From positions 175,031 through 239,030 of the forward strand of contig JBBPII010000009.1 of NCBI GenBank assembly GCA_038040385.1: 64,000 nucleotides of DNA, written 5' to 3'. This document shows, piece after piece, positions 35,230 through 45,300 of this stretch. Origin of the DNA: Gilichinskyi gelida. Its GTDB lineage: Bacteria > Acidobacteriota > Thermoanaerobaculia > Gp7-AA8. The notes beneath the pieces were generated by a model that saw only the letters and a program-made list of their open reading frames with translations, was not told the DNA's origin and did not search any database. A program made the translations under genes and the position numbers. The stretch's first letter is position 1. Every line of letters begins with the position of its first letter.

Positions 35230-38200
35230 TCAATGCTTCAGCGGCCTCGATCGCCCGCCGCTGCAGCCGCCATTCGGATCGAACGGCGAGAAGTACGTGA
35301 ACGCGCCCGTGAGAGCTGCTGACGTGCCGCCCGGGTTGGTGATCAGGATGCGCGGCGAGCCGGCTGCTCCGGCCGGGATGACGATGCTCAGGGTCTTGGC
35401 ATCGACGACTTGCGTGGCGGTGAGCGTTCCGTCGAAGGTGACCACGGCGCCCGGTTCGAAGCCGGCGCCCTTGATGGTCATCGTCCTGCCGCCGTCTGTG
35501 GTGGCGCACGGCGGCATGAGGTTGGTGATCGACGGCCCGGTTGCGGTGATGGTGAACGACGGTCCGATGCTGGCGATCTTCCCCGCCGCGTTGAGCACGT
35601 TGAGGGGAACCGTTCCCGGCGCCGCATCGGGAACACGCAACAGGACCCGCGGATAGCTCAACGATACGAGCATCGCGCGTGCAGTGCCGAAGGCGAATGA
35701 GTAGCCGGGGCGGAACCCGGTGCCGTCGAGGATGACGTCGGTGCCGGGGCGGCCTGCCGCCGGCGTGACGGTGTTGATCTGCGGCGAGGTCGGTTCGAGC
35801 ACGGTGAAGATCGGGCCGGTGGTTGTGGAGTGGCCGGCGGCGTCGATCAGGGTGATGGAGGCGTCCCCGGCGGGCATCTCCGGAATGCGGACCACCTCGG
35901 CGTTGGGTGCCGTTCCGAGCATCGCCGCGCCGAACCCGTCGAACTTCACGACGTCGTCGCGCCGGAAGCGGATGCCGGTGAGTGTCACCGGCTGTCCCGG
36001 CGCGCCGGCCAGCGGCGTGACGGAGTTGATCTGCGGCGACGGCTCCTCGGCCGTGGAGTAGGTGAATCCGTTCGCCAGCGATCCATCGAGGACGCCGCTG
36101 CAACGAATGGCGACAGTCACTTTGCCGGCAGCGTGCGGCGGCACCTCGCCGATCATCTCGGCCGAGGAGACGAAGGTGGCCGCGGTCGCGCCGACGTTGT
36201 CGAAGAAAGGCCAGCAGCCGCTTCGGAAGTTCTTCCCGTTGATGTTCACCAGCGTCCCGCCTTTGATCGACCCGAACGACGGCGCGACGCCGGAAACGGT
36301 CGGCGAGGCGGCGACGAACGTGAAGCCGTTGGCGAACGTGAAGCCGTTGGCGCTGCAGGAGAGCACGAGGTCGACGGTGCCGGCGGCGTGCGGCGGCGCG
36401 GTGGCCGTCATCGACGACGCGTTGACGAATGCGACGTCGGTGGCCGGCACGCCGCCGAAGAAGAGCGAGCAGCCCGCTTCGAGGTTCGCGCCATTGATGG
36501 TCACATTCGTTCCGCCGGCGACCGGCCCATTGGCGGGGACGATCTGCGTGATGAGCGGCGTCTTGGACACTTCGATCACGTCGGCGAGATAGGTGTTCTG
36601 CACGTTGCCGTGACTAGCCGAGGTCGTGGCCATCAGCGCCGTGGAGCCCTTCTTCAGCCCCTTCACCGGGAACGTCGCCGTCGTGCCGGGCTCGATGAGC
36701 ACCGCCGCCGGCACGTCGATGATGGAAGGGTCGGCGGCCTTCAACTGCACGAGGGAAGCGCTCGTCAGCGGTGGATCAAATGCCGCGGAGACCGTCAGCG
36801 TCGATCCCTCGGGGATCTTCAATGCGGACGGCGTCAACACCAGGTTCGCCGGCTCGAAAACCGTGACATCTGCGGTGAAGGTCTTCGAAAACGGCGGTGG
36901 GAGAGTGACAGTAATGGTGGTTGCTCCGACGCCGATGGCCGGAAAGTCGAGGACGTTCGACGCGGCCGACAGCATGAGAGACGTGGGGACGTCGAGCACG
37001 CCGGCGTTCGTCGAGGTAAAGGTCACGTTGATGGGAGAGGGAGGGGAGACGCCGAGGATGAGAGCGAACGAGGCGTTGTCCCCGAGGGGCACGCTCTGGA
37101 ACTTCGGGCCGAAGCCGGGATCGTCGTTGAGGATGGTCACCACAGCCGAGGTGTGATCGAGCGTGGCGCCGGTGCCGTTGACGCTGAACCGAACGAAGAA
37201 CCTTTCGTCCTGTTCCGTCTCGGTGTCGCCGACGATCGGAATGAATATGGTCCTGGTCGTCTGATTGGAGAAGAAAACGGATCCGAAGGGTTGCGCCGTG
37301 TAGTCCTGAGGCGCTTTCGCGGTGCCATCCTGCGTGAAGTACTGGATCGAACCGAAGACGGGCGCGTTCGCAGTGAGCGTGATCGCCGCGGTCGTGATGC
37401 CGGAGTTGCCCTCCACGACGACAGGATCGGAAACGGTCATGGTGAGAGGCGCGTCGTCGTTCAGGATCGTGCCGACGGCGAAGCTGCGGCTGAACGTGGC
37501 GTTACTGGCGCTGAACAGAAAGACACTGAACGTCTCGTTCGGTTCGGGCCGCGTATCGCCGAAGATGTTCACCGCGACGGTTTTCGTCGTTTCGCCGGGG
37601 TTGAATGTCAACGTCGGACAGCAGATGAATTGGAAATCGTCGAAAGCAGCCGCGGTGTTGCCGCTCGTTTGGTACGAGAACGAAACCGGCACGGCGGCCG
37701 GGAACGACAGCGTCGCGGTGAACACCATGGGCGTCGTCCCGCTGTTTCCCTCCGCCATTTGCACGTCCGCGATGCTGATCGCCGGCGCGGGATCGTCGTC
37801 GGAAAGGGTGACCGTCGTCGAGGACGGGCTGCCGAGCGTCGCGCCGCCCGTGGGGCCGGAGAGCGAGAAGGTAAACGACTCGGTTCCTTCGAACGCGGTG
37901 TCCTGAAGGATGGCGATGTTGACGGTTTTCGAGGTCTCACCGTCCGCGAAGGTCAACGTGCCGCTCGTTGCGGAGAAGTCGGAACCGGCCAACGCCGTTC
38001 CGTTCGCCGTGCTGTAATTCACAGTCGCGGTGCCGATCGAGAGACCGTCAGCGCCAGTGATCCGCCGCCCTCACTGTGGACGAAGCTGTTTGGCAACTGA
38101 AAGACGCCGTTCCCCTGAATCGTCGCGCAGGGGGAAAACTCCGACGTATTGCCGTTCGCGTCGACCGCGAGCGCGGTCATGCTGCCTCCCGGCGTGACCG

Positions 38201-39391
38201 GGAACGCGAAGGTGGTGTTGATGGTCGCGTTGCCGCTGCCGTCGGTGGTCAGCGGAAGGCTGCCGACATAGGTCTTCCCCTGGCCGGATCCGAAGCAGGC
38301 GGCATCATTCGAGTAGAAGTCGATGGTGAAGGACTGGTTCGGGCACGCTGTTGAACGAGCCGATGATCGTCGTCGCGCCGCCGGTCGAAGAGGCCTTTGT
38401 CAGCAGCGGAAAGTTCTGCAGCGTATTGCCGCCGATATCCGCATCGCCTGAATCATTTGCAGTCGACCCGTTGCCAAAGTTGCCCAGCGCGAGGTCGATG
38501 CCGATGGAATTGTGGTTGTAGATCGAATTGCCGCGGATGACGTTTTGTTCAGGTCGCCGACGGTGGTGGAGTTGGTTGTGAGCAGCGAGATCCCGTCCCG
38601 TTCGAAATCGAGCTGCCGGTCGTGCCGGTGCCGATGGCGTTGTTCTTGATGGTCATGTTCGACACGAGCATCGTTCGAATGCCGATTGAGTTTCCGGAAA
38701 TCACATTCGAGGTAATGGTGATGTTCGTAGCGTCGTTGAGGAACAGTCCGGTGCCGTTGCCGATGCTGAAGCTCCCCGAGGCGTCGGTGCCGATCTTGTT
38801 GTGGGAAATGAGGATGTTCGAGACGAGGTCGCTCGCCACGCCCGCCGTGTTGTTGGAGATGACGTTGCCGTCCGCGAACGTGCTGCCTCCGATGATCGCT
38901 CCGCTGCCGGGGGAGCCCAGGCGAATGCCCGTTCCGTTACCCGTCGCGAATCCTCCCAACAGACTGATGCCGATGTAGTTCGCGGAGATGACCGGCGCAC
39001 CGAACCCTTCGATGGCTGCGAACTGGCAGCGGTTGATGGCGAGACCGCGCACCGTCCCGCGCGTTCTGATGCACGCCTGAAATCCGGTATTCGGAATCCC
39101 GCTGCCCCTGATTTCGATCAAGGGGCTGCCGAGGTAGCCGGGTTGTGTGGTGCCGTCGATGATGACTGTGGCGCTCGCCTCCGGCAGCCCGCTGAGCAGA
39201 GTGATGGTGCGCGGGCTGCTGGGGATGCTGAATGCCACCGTCCCTCCGGCCGCCGCGTTGGCATCGACAATCGCCTGGCGGAGAGATCCCGGGCCGCTGT
39301 CGGAGGTGTTGGTGACGGTGAAGGTCGCGGCGGAGGCGCAGACGGCGACCAGGAACACCACGGTTGCGGCAGTGACGCGGACTTTGGACAT
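35230..39391 (-). pseudogene. large secreted beta-helix / Calx-beta / IPT-TIG protein gene, frameshifted
   Basis: From ATG 39391 the product begins with a signal peptide (VTAATVVFLVAVCASA) and NTSDSGPGSLRQAIVDANA, typical of right-handed beta-helix surface proteins, with helix repeats to about 38600. After frame changes near 38598, 38543, 38340 and 38035, continuous sequence runs to 35230 with two to three Calx-beta domains (NYSTANGTALAGSDF, TLTFADGETSKTV) and then about five IPT/TIG domains (ITQIVPANGPVAGGTNVTI). Three changes fall in or beside short homopolymers. Stitched together the protein is about 1,385 residues and looks coherent, so either recent inactivation or assembly indels are possible. 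Role: adhesion or structure. Confidence 0.75.
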
Positions 39392-39422
39392 GAGGACCTC
39401 GTTAGGGGTGATTGGAAGCGAA

Positions 39423-39446
39423 AAAGGCGGCCGGAAGGCCGCCTTT
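39423..39446 (-). terminator. Rho-independent-type terminator
   Basis: AAAGGCGGCC-GGAA-GGCCGCCTTT, a 10-bp stem followed on the minus strand by T residues. It lies downstream of the M16 fragment, matching the terminator position after the intact M16 gene at 56186-56205. Confidence 0.7.
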
Positions 39447-39475
39447 GTCACCGCCGAACGTGATACGGGTGCTTT

Positions 39476-39660
39476 CTATTTCGAGAATACTTCATCCACC
39501 GGCACGATCCTCACGTTTTCCGGCTTGATGTTCAGCTTGTAGACGCCGATGAGCTTGTCTTCGTCGACGATCTCCTTCGGCTTCGGCGAGTCATAGGCGA
39601 TCGACGAGACCGCGTCGCTCGTCAACTGCTCTTGAAACGCGGCCCAGAGCGCTTCGTCGC
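39476..39660 (-). pseudogene. C-terminal fragment of an M16 peptidase gene
   Basis: About 55 codons ending SIAYDSPKPKEIVDED, then KLIGVYKLNIKPENVRI and VPVDEVFSK. They match the C-terminus of the M16 peptidase at 56215-59055 almost residue for residue. Nothing upstream resembles the rest of that protein; the frame runs into the promoter region of the tail-fibre-like gene. This is a leftover of a second M16 gene, with its terminator (39423-39446) still behind it. Confidence 0.8.
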
Positions 39661-39745
39661 GGCACGGATACGTGTCGTTTTTGACAGCCGTGCGATTTTT
39701 CGCCCGCGCATCACTCCTAAGACAGAATCGAGCGGAGGATCGTCG

Positions 39746-41665
39746 ATGCAAAGATTCAGGAATCTACTGTTCCTATCGTCCAGCCTTGTATTCACTGTTG
39801 TTCCCATGTCACCTTCGGCAACGGAGGCGGCGGCGGGACCGCGATTCGTGGCCATCGCGCCGTGCCGGATCCTCGATACCCATGTCAAGCCGGCGAAGAA
39901 CAGCGGTGAGGAGCTGGCGCGGAGGGTCGACGTACGGGCCACGCGCTGCGGCAGGATCCTGCCGCCGTACGCCACCTCCTACTCCATTCGAGTGACGACC
40001 TACGGCCGCACGATGCCGGTGGGATCGAAGCCCGTCACCCACCCCTCCACGGTTCCGGTGCCGCTCGACGGATTGCTCGACGTCGCCATGCCGCCGGAGT
40101 CGTATGTCGGCGTCGACGTCGACGGATATTGGGTCGCGCCGGGGACGCCGGTCGATCCGGGAGCGACGGCGGCCGGAGCGCCGGAACCGTCATCAGGGGT
40201 GTCGGCGCAGTCGGCGAGCGGCAAACCCGGTCCTCCAACCGCGCTGGAGCTCGATAATGGATCGGCCGGCGACCTTTATCTCACCGGAACAGTGCCGCTG
40301 TACTCCACGGTCGGGGTGCTGGCCGCAGCGCGAGCCGCCTCGCCGTGGGTGGTGGCCAAGACCGGGAGCACGACCGCCGGTGCGTTCGGGGTCTACAACT
40401 CGGCAAATCAGGAGATCATGCGCGTCGGCTCCGACGGCGCGATCCGGATGGCGCCGAACAGCTTTCTGAGCGGCCGGTCGGACTACTTCGAAACCCCGAC
40501 CATCGCCGGCAACACCGTCCACGACGTGACGATCCTGAATCCGCGCGACGCGGCCGGAGGGAGCGCCACGCCCGTGGTCTTCTTCAACGCGTGGAGCAGC
40601 GATGAGAACGGCTCCCCGGCGTTGACCATGTTCCAGGCCCGCACCTCCGGTTATTACGCGCAGAACAACATCCACTTCGACTCGATGATCCATTACCACC
40701 GCGGCAACCAGTCCCACTTCCGGGCCTGGTCGACGGCCGAAGGGAAGGAGACCTTCTCGGTCAAAGCGGTGTCCAGCGTCGGGGACGGCATCCTGGGGAC
40801 GCGCGCCGACATGTACCTGAGCGGCAAAGCGGCGATCGGCAGGCTGCTCGACTCGCAGTCGTTCTATACCGTCGACGTCCTGGGGGCGATGCGCATCGCG
40901 CAGACGCCGCCGAGCGACACCACGCCGGCGCTCGCCTCGATCGAGCTGTCGAATCGTGGTCCGGGAGGCGGCGAGTACCGCTGGTCGGCCAACACGGCGT
41001 CGGCGGTGGCCTCGAACGGGATCGCGGCGAACGGCTACGAGATCTGGGAGCATCCGGCGGGAGTGCCAGGGGGAGTGCCCCCGGCCAGCATCCCCCGGCT
41101 GGTCGTGAGGAAGTCGCTGGCCGGCGCGGCCGCCGCGCCGGTGATCATCGACCAGTCGGGCAGAGTCCGCATCGGCGGCGGCACTCCCATCGACCCCACG
41201 GTCGCGCTCCACGTGCTAGGCAGCATCGAAGTCTCGGAAAACATCAACGCGAAGTTCCAGGACGTGGCCGAATGGGTCGCCGCCACGACCGACATGGCGC
41301 CCGGCGCAGTGGTGGTCCTCAATCGCGACAAGAACAACGAGGTCATGCTCTCGGCCACCGCGTACGACACGGCGGTGGCGGGGGTGGTCTCCGCGCGGCC
41401 GGGACTGCTCCTGGGCGAAGCATCGCCGTCGAAGGAGATGATCGCCACGACGGGACGGGTGAAAGTGCGGGTCGACGCTTCGAAGTCGCCGATCCGCATC
41501 GGCGACCTCTTGGTGACGAGCGACAAGCCGGGCGTGGCGATGCGCTCGGAACCGATCGAAGTGGGCGGGGCAAAGCTCCACCGCCCCGGCACGCTGATCG
41601 GCAAGGCCCTCGAGCCGCTGACGGGCGGGGAGGGGGAGATTCTGGTGCTACTGTCACTGCAGTAA
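39746..41665 (+). CDS. secreted tail-fibre-like protein
   Basis: A 639-residue exported protein (signal peptide within the first 30 residues). The mature start GPRFVAIAPCRILDT is a module I associate with acidobacterial secreted proteins. The centre has repetitive beta-rich sequence. The C-terminal 150 residues (NINAKFQDVAEWVAATTDMAPGAVV... TTGRVKVRVDASKSPIRIGDLLVTSDKPG) resemble the C-terminal assembly domains of phage tail fibres. SD GGAGG precedes ATG 39746. It heads a run of same-strand genes (39746 to 49723) leading into the Rhs cassette, so it may be part of that surface system. Confidence 0.75.
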   Translation: MQRFRNLLFLSSSLVFTVVPMSPSATEAAAGPRFVAIAPCRILDTHVKPAKNSGEELARRVDVRATRCGRILPPYATSYSIRVTTYGRTMPVGSKPVTHPSTVPVPLDGLLDVAMPPESYVGVDVDGYWVAPGTPVDPGATAAGAPEPSSGVSAQSASGKPGPPTALELDNGSAGDLYLTGTVPLYSTVGVLAAARAASPWVVAKTGSTTAGAFGVYNSANQEIMRVGSDGAIRMAPNSFLSGRSDYFETPTIAGNTVHDVTILNPRDAAGGSATPVVFFNAWSSDENGSPALTMFQARTSGYYAQNNIHFDSMIHYHRGNQSHFRAWSTAEGKETFSVKAVSSVGDGILGTRADMYLSGKAAIGRLLDSQSFYTVDVLGAMRIAQTPPSDTTPALASIELSNRGPGGGEYRWSANTASAVASNGIAANGYEIWEHPAGVPGGVPPASIPRLVVRKSLAGAAAAPVIIDQSGRVRIGGGTPIDPTVALHVLGSIEVSENINAKFQDVAEWVAATTDMAPGAVVVLNRDKNNEVMLSATAYDTAVAGVVSARPGLLLGEASPSKEMIATTGRVKVRVDASKSPIRIGDLLVTSDKPGVAMRSEPIEVGGAKLHRPGTLIGKALEPLTGGEGEILVLLSLQ

Positions 41666-41703
41666 CTCGGGACAGCAATTGTCCACCCTTGGAGAGACGC
41701 TAA

Positions 41704-42378
41704 ATGTCACGATCGGCGCCAACACTTGCAGCAGTTCTCTTCATCGTCCTCGCGGCTCAGGGGAGCAGTGCCGCTGCGGCGGACCCCCGTGTCACGATCA
41801 CACCGACAAAGATCACCGTTTCCGGGATCACGCCGGGAGGGCGGGTAATGTTCTTCGGCATCGGCTACGAGCCGAAACGGTACTACGCGAAGGTCCATCG
41901 TTGGTCTTCGGTGGTGATGGACGGCGATCTGGATGGCGCTGCGGAGTACGTCCTCGATGTGCCCGTGACATGGAACGCGCTGTGGGTCGTAGCTGACCTG
42001 ACGTCGGGGCGGTGTGCGAGCGCCGCCACACCAGGATACGCAATCAGCAGGCCGCGTTTTGAACGGTATGACATCAAGCGCGATCCCCTCGGAGCGGTCA
42101 ACCGTTTCGTCTATTCACGGCCGTCGGCCGACTTCCTGTACATCGTTCCAGGCGGCGGGGCGTGGAAACTCCTCGCGCGCGATGGAGACGACACCGACGG
42201 CGACGCCACCGGCAATGGCAAGACGACCATCGATCTCTCGCGTCTGGAACCGCTCGACACCGGCAAGGAACGGCCGCGCGCACTCACGCCGGGAGGAACA
42301 CTCTTCGTCATCGATCCGTCGAGACTCGAGCTTCTCGAGCTGAAGGTCGACGCCTCGCTGCTGGGGAGGGCGCACTGA
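41704..42378 (+). CDS. exported protein of unknown function in the Rhs operon
   Basis: A 224-residue protein with a signal peptide (LAAVLFIVLAAQGSSAAAA). The mature part starts with a predicted beta domain (VTITPTKITVSGITPGGRVMFFGIGYEPKRYY) reminiscent of an immunoglobulin-like fold, and contains a DGDDTDGDATGNGKT segment that could bind calcium. I recognise no family. SD GGAGAG precedes the ATG. The Rhs gene starts within its stop (TGATG), so the two are translationally coupled and probably work together. Confidence 0.7.
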   Translation: MSRSAPTLAAVLFIVLAAQGSSAAAADPRVTITPTKITVSGITPGGRVMFFGIGYEPKRYYAKVHRWSSVVMDGDLDGAAEYVLDVPVTWNALWVVADLTSGRCASAATPGYAISRPRFERYDIKRDPLGAVNRFVYSRPSADFLYIVPGGGAWKLLARDGDDTDGDATGNGKTTIDLSRLEPLDTGKERPRALTPGGTLFVIDPSRLELLELKVDASLLGRAH

Positions 42379-45300
42379 TGCCGATCCGACGCGCGCTCAC
42401 TCTAGCGATCGCCGCCCTGACCGCCTTCTCCATGGTGTTGCGCGCGGACCAGCATCCCGTCACCGCACGCGGCTTCGACATCGGACGCCCGTATCAGATG
42501 AACGGGATCGACAACGTCAATCTCTTCAATGGGAATGTCACCGTCACGCTGCCGATCGGACAGCGCTATCACGTCAACGGCAAGCTCGATTACGGCCTCA
42601 CGCTCGTCTACAGCGGCAATGTCTGGGATACGGTCGTGATGGACACGGCCACTTGCGGTTCGAGTAATCCCATTACGAGGACGTACCCGAATCGCCTCTC
42701 CAATGCCGGCCTGGGCTGGCTGCTGTCTTTGGGAAGGTTGTTCCCGCCGAACCGCTATCCGCTTCTGGAAAGCCCGGAGTGGACGTACGAGACGCCCGAT
42801 GGAGGGCTGCATCAGTTCCGATCGGTTCTGCATGGTTCTTCCGATTCAACCGACCTAGCTCACCGATACACCCGGGACGGATCGTATCTTCGCCTGACCA
42901 TTGGGGAAACGGAACATACGGTCGCGTTCCCCGACGGCACCTCACAGGTATTTCGCGAGGTCAGCCCGGTCTCCAACGGCATCTGGCCGGATGTGGCCGG
43001 TACAGAGAAATGGCGGTTGCGTTCGATCGCCGATGGTCTCGGCAACACGGTGACGATCGAATACAGCTCGACGCCCGCGTATCCCGAGATTTGGAAAATC
43101 ACCGACGGTACGCGAACTCAGATGGTGTACTTCGTCGCCCCTCCCTCGACAAGCGAATACGACGTTCTCCTCGATCATGTGGTCCTCACCACTTTTGGTT
43201 CCACGACCGGTGAATGGAAAGCCAACTACGAATTTGTCAGTCTCCGCGCCGGTGCGACCAATAGCCAATGCAATGGTCAGCCGGCACCGGCGTACAGCAA
43301 TATCCCTCTGTTGACCTCGGTCACGATGCCTCTGGTCGACGGCGTGTCGCAGAGCTACTCCATGCTCACTCCGGGGTCGGTGCCACCGTCGCCCTATTAC
43401 TTCGTGAACAGCACCTCCGTTTCCCCGTTCAACGGCCACCTCAAAGGTCTGCAGTTGCCGACCAAAGGATGGCTGGAATGGGATTACGAGTATTTCATTT
43501 ACTCCCTGCCATCGACTGAGGATGGGCGGCCGACGAAGTCGTTGGCGGTGACGAAGCGCCGCATGATGGCGGCGGACCGCACTCCGGCTCACACGAGCGA
43601 ATGGACCTACCAGCGGACAGGTAGTCGCAGACGCAGTTGTGTCAATCCCAACACGATGGAGCGCGAATTCGCCCGGTCGGAACAGCTCGTCGCCTCCGTC
43701 ACGTCGCCCGAGCAGGTCACATCCGTTCATTATTTCTCGACGTACAACTCGCTCCACAATCCCGGCGGCTGTTCGATTTTCGCCAGTCCGTTCCACGACT
43801 TCGACTATGCCCTGCCGTTGACGCGCGGTGTGACGCCGCAAAGCGTCGGCGGAATGGCCCTGTATCTGTCGCGGGAGATCTTCACCGGAACTGTTTCCTC
43901 GCTCGCGACCGGACCAGACGAGGGCGATCCAAACGCCCCATTCTCCTATCGCGTCAGCGGCGGTACCCTGGTGCGGTCCGAATGGGCCTTGCATGACTGG
44001 GATGGGGACAGCCTCGAAGGCGTGGCGGCTTACAACTCGCGGGAGACGGCTCGCGCGACCTACTTCGAAGACGATCCGAACTGCAGCGCCGCCACCTGTT
44101 ACGCAGCGATCAAGCGTTATCGCTTCGACGGCGCGGGCCACTTCCGCCAGTCGTCCTCCGAGGGCAATTTCGGACCTTCAGACTTCAAGACCAGCTTCAC
44201 CGCGTTTCCCGACGTCAACCTGACCGGGACGACGTGGCTGCTGAATACCTTCACCGAGCGCTGCGCCGTCCAGGAGAGCAAGGCAAGAAACTCTGAAGTG
44301 ACGGCCTGCTCCGGGCTCCTCACTCCGCCGCAGGGTGGGACGATCCTCTCCGGGCCTCTGACCGAACAATTCTGCTTCGATACTCGCGGGTTCCTGACCC
44401 GGCGGCGAATGCTGAAGGGCCTCGACGACAACGGAAACTCGATCACGGCCCGGAGAGCCGATGATGTCATCGCCCGTTATTCCGATACCGCCGGTAATCT
44501 CACGGCCGAGGACTACTATGGCGGCGATAATCAGGCCATCGGCACGGGCGACTGCTCCATGGCATTGCCGTCGTCGCCCACCTATTCCATCGCCCACACG
44601 TACTCTAACGGCGCACTCGCCACATCGCGCTACGTCGCCACGACTTCGCATCCCACCGATCCGGTCTTCAAATCGGTCGACAACACCATCGACGGGAACA
44701 CCGGCCTCGTCAGCTTCTCTCGCGACGTCGCCGAACGCCAGACCTCATACACGTACGACAAGCTCGGGCGCCTTAGACAAGTTGCGCGGCCGGCGGAAGC
44801 AGCGATCGACTACACGTACACCGAGGCGACTGAGACGACATTCCCGCAGGCCACCGCCAAGCAGATCTCGGCCACTGCCGGCTCGACGACGCAGGAGAGA
44901 ACCGTTCAAAGCACGTTCATCTTCGACAATTTCGGACGGGTGTCCGAAGAACAGCGCGTCATGCCCGCAGGGACGTCGAAACGCCAGATGCTCTATACGG
45001 GCTCCGGTTGGACCGAGCGCGTCTCGGAATGGGAAGCGAGTCCCTCTCACTTCACGGTGTTCTCGGAATTCGACGCGTTCGGGCGGGCCAGAAAGATCGA
45101 GGCCTCGGACTCCACACCGACAGCACCGAAGGTGACCACCATCGCGTATTTCGGGAGTCGCGAGGTCGATCGCACGGTGAGCGTGGGGACGCAGATCGCC
45201 GTCCCGACGGGGCTGACGAACCAGAAGACCAAAGAATTCTACGATGCCCTCGGCAGGCTCAACAAAGTCGAGGAGCCTGGACCGACCAGCAGCACGACGA

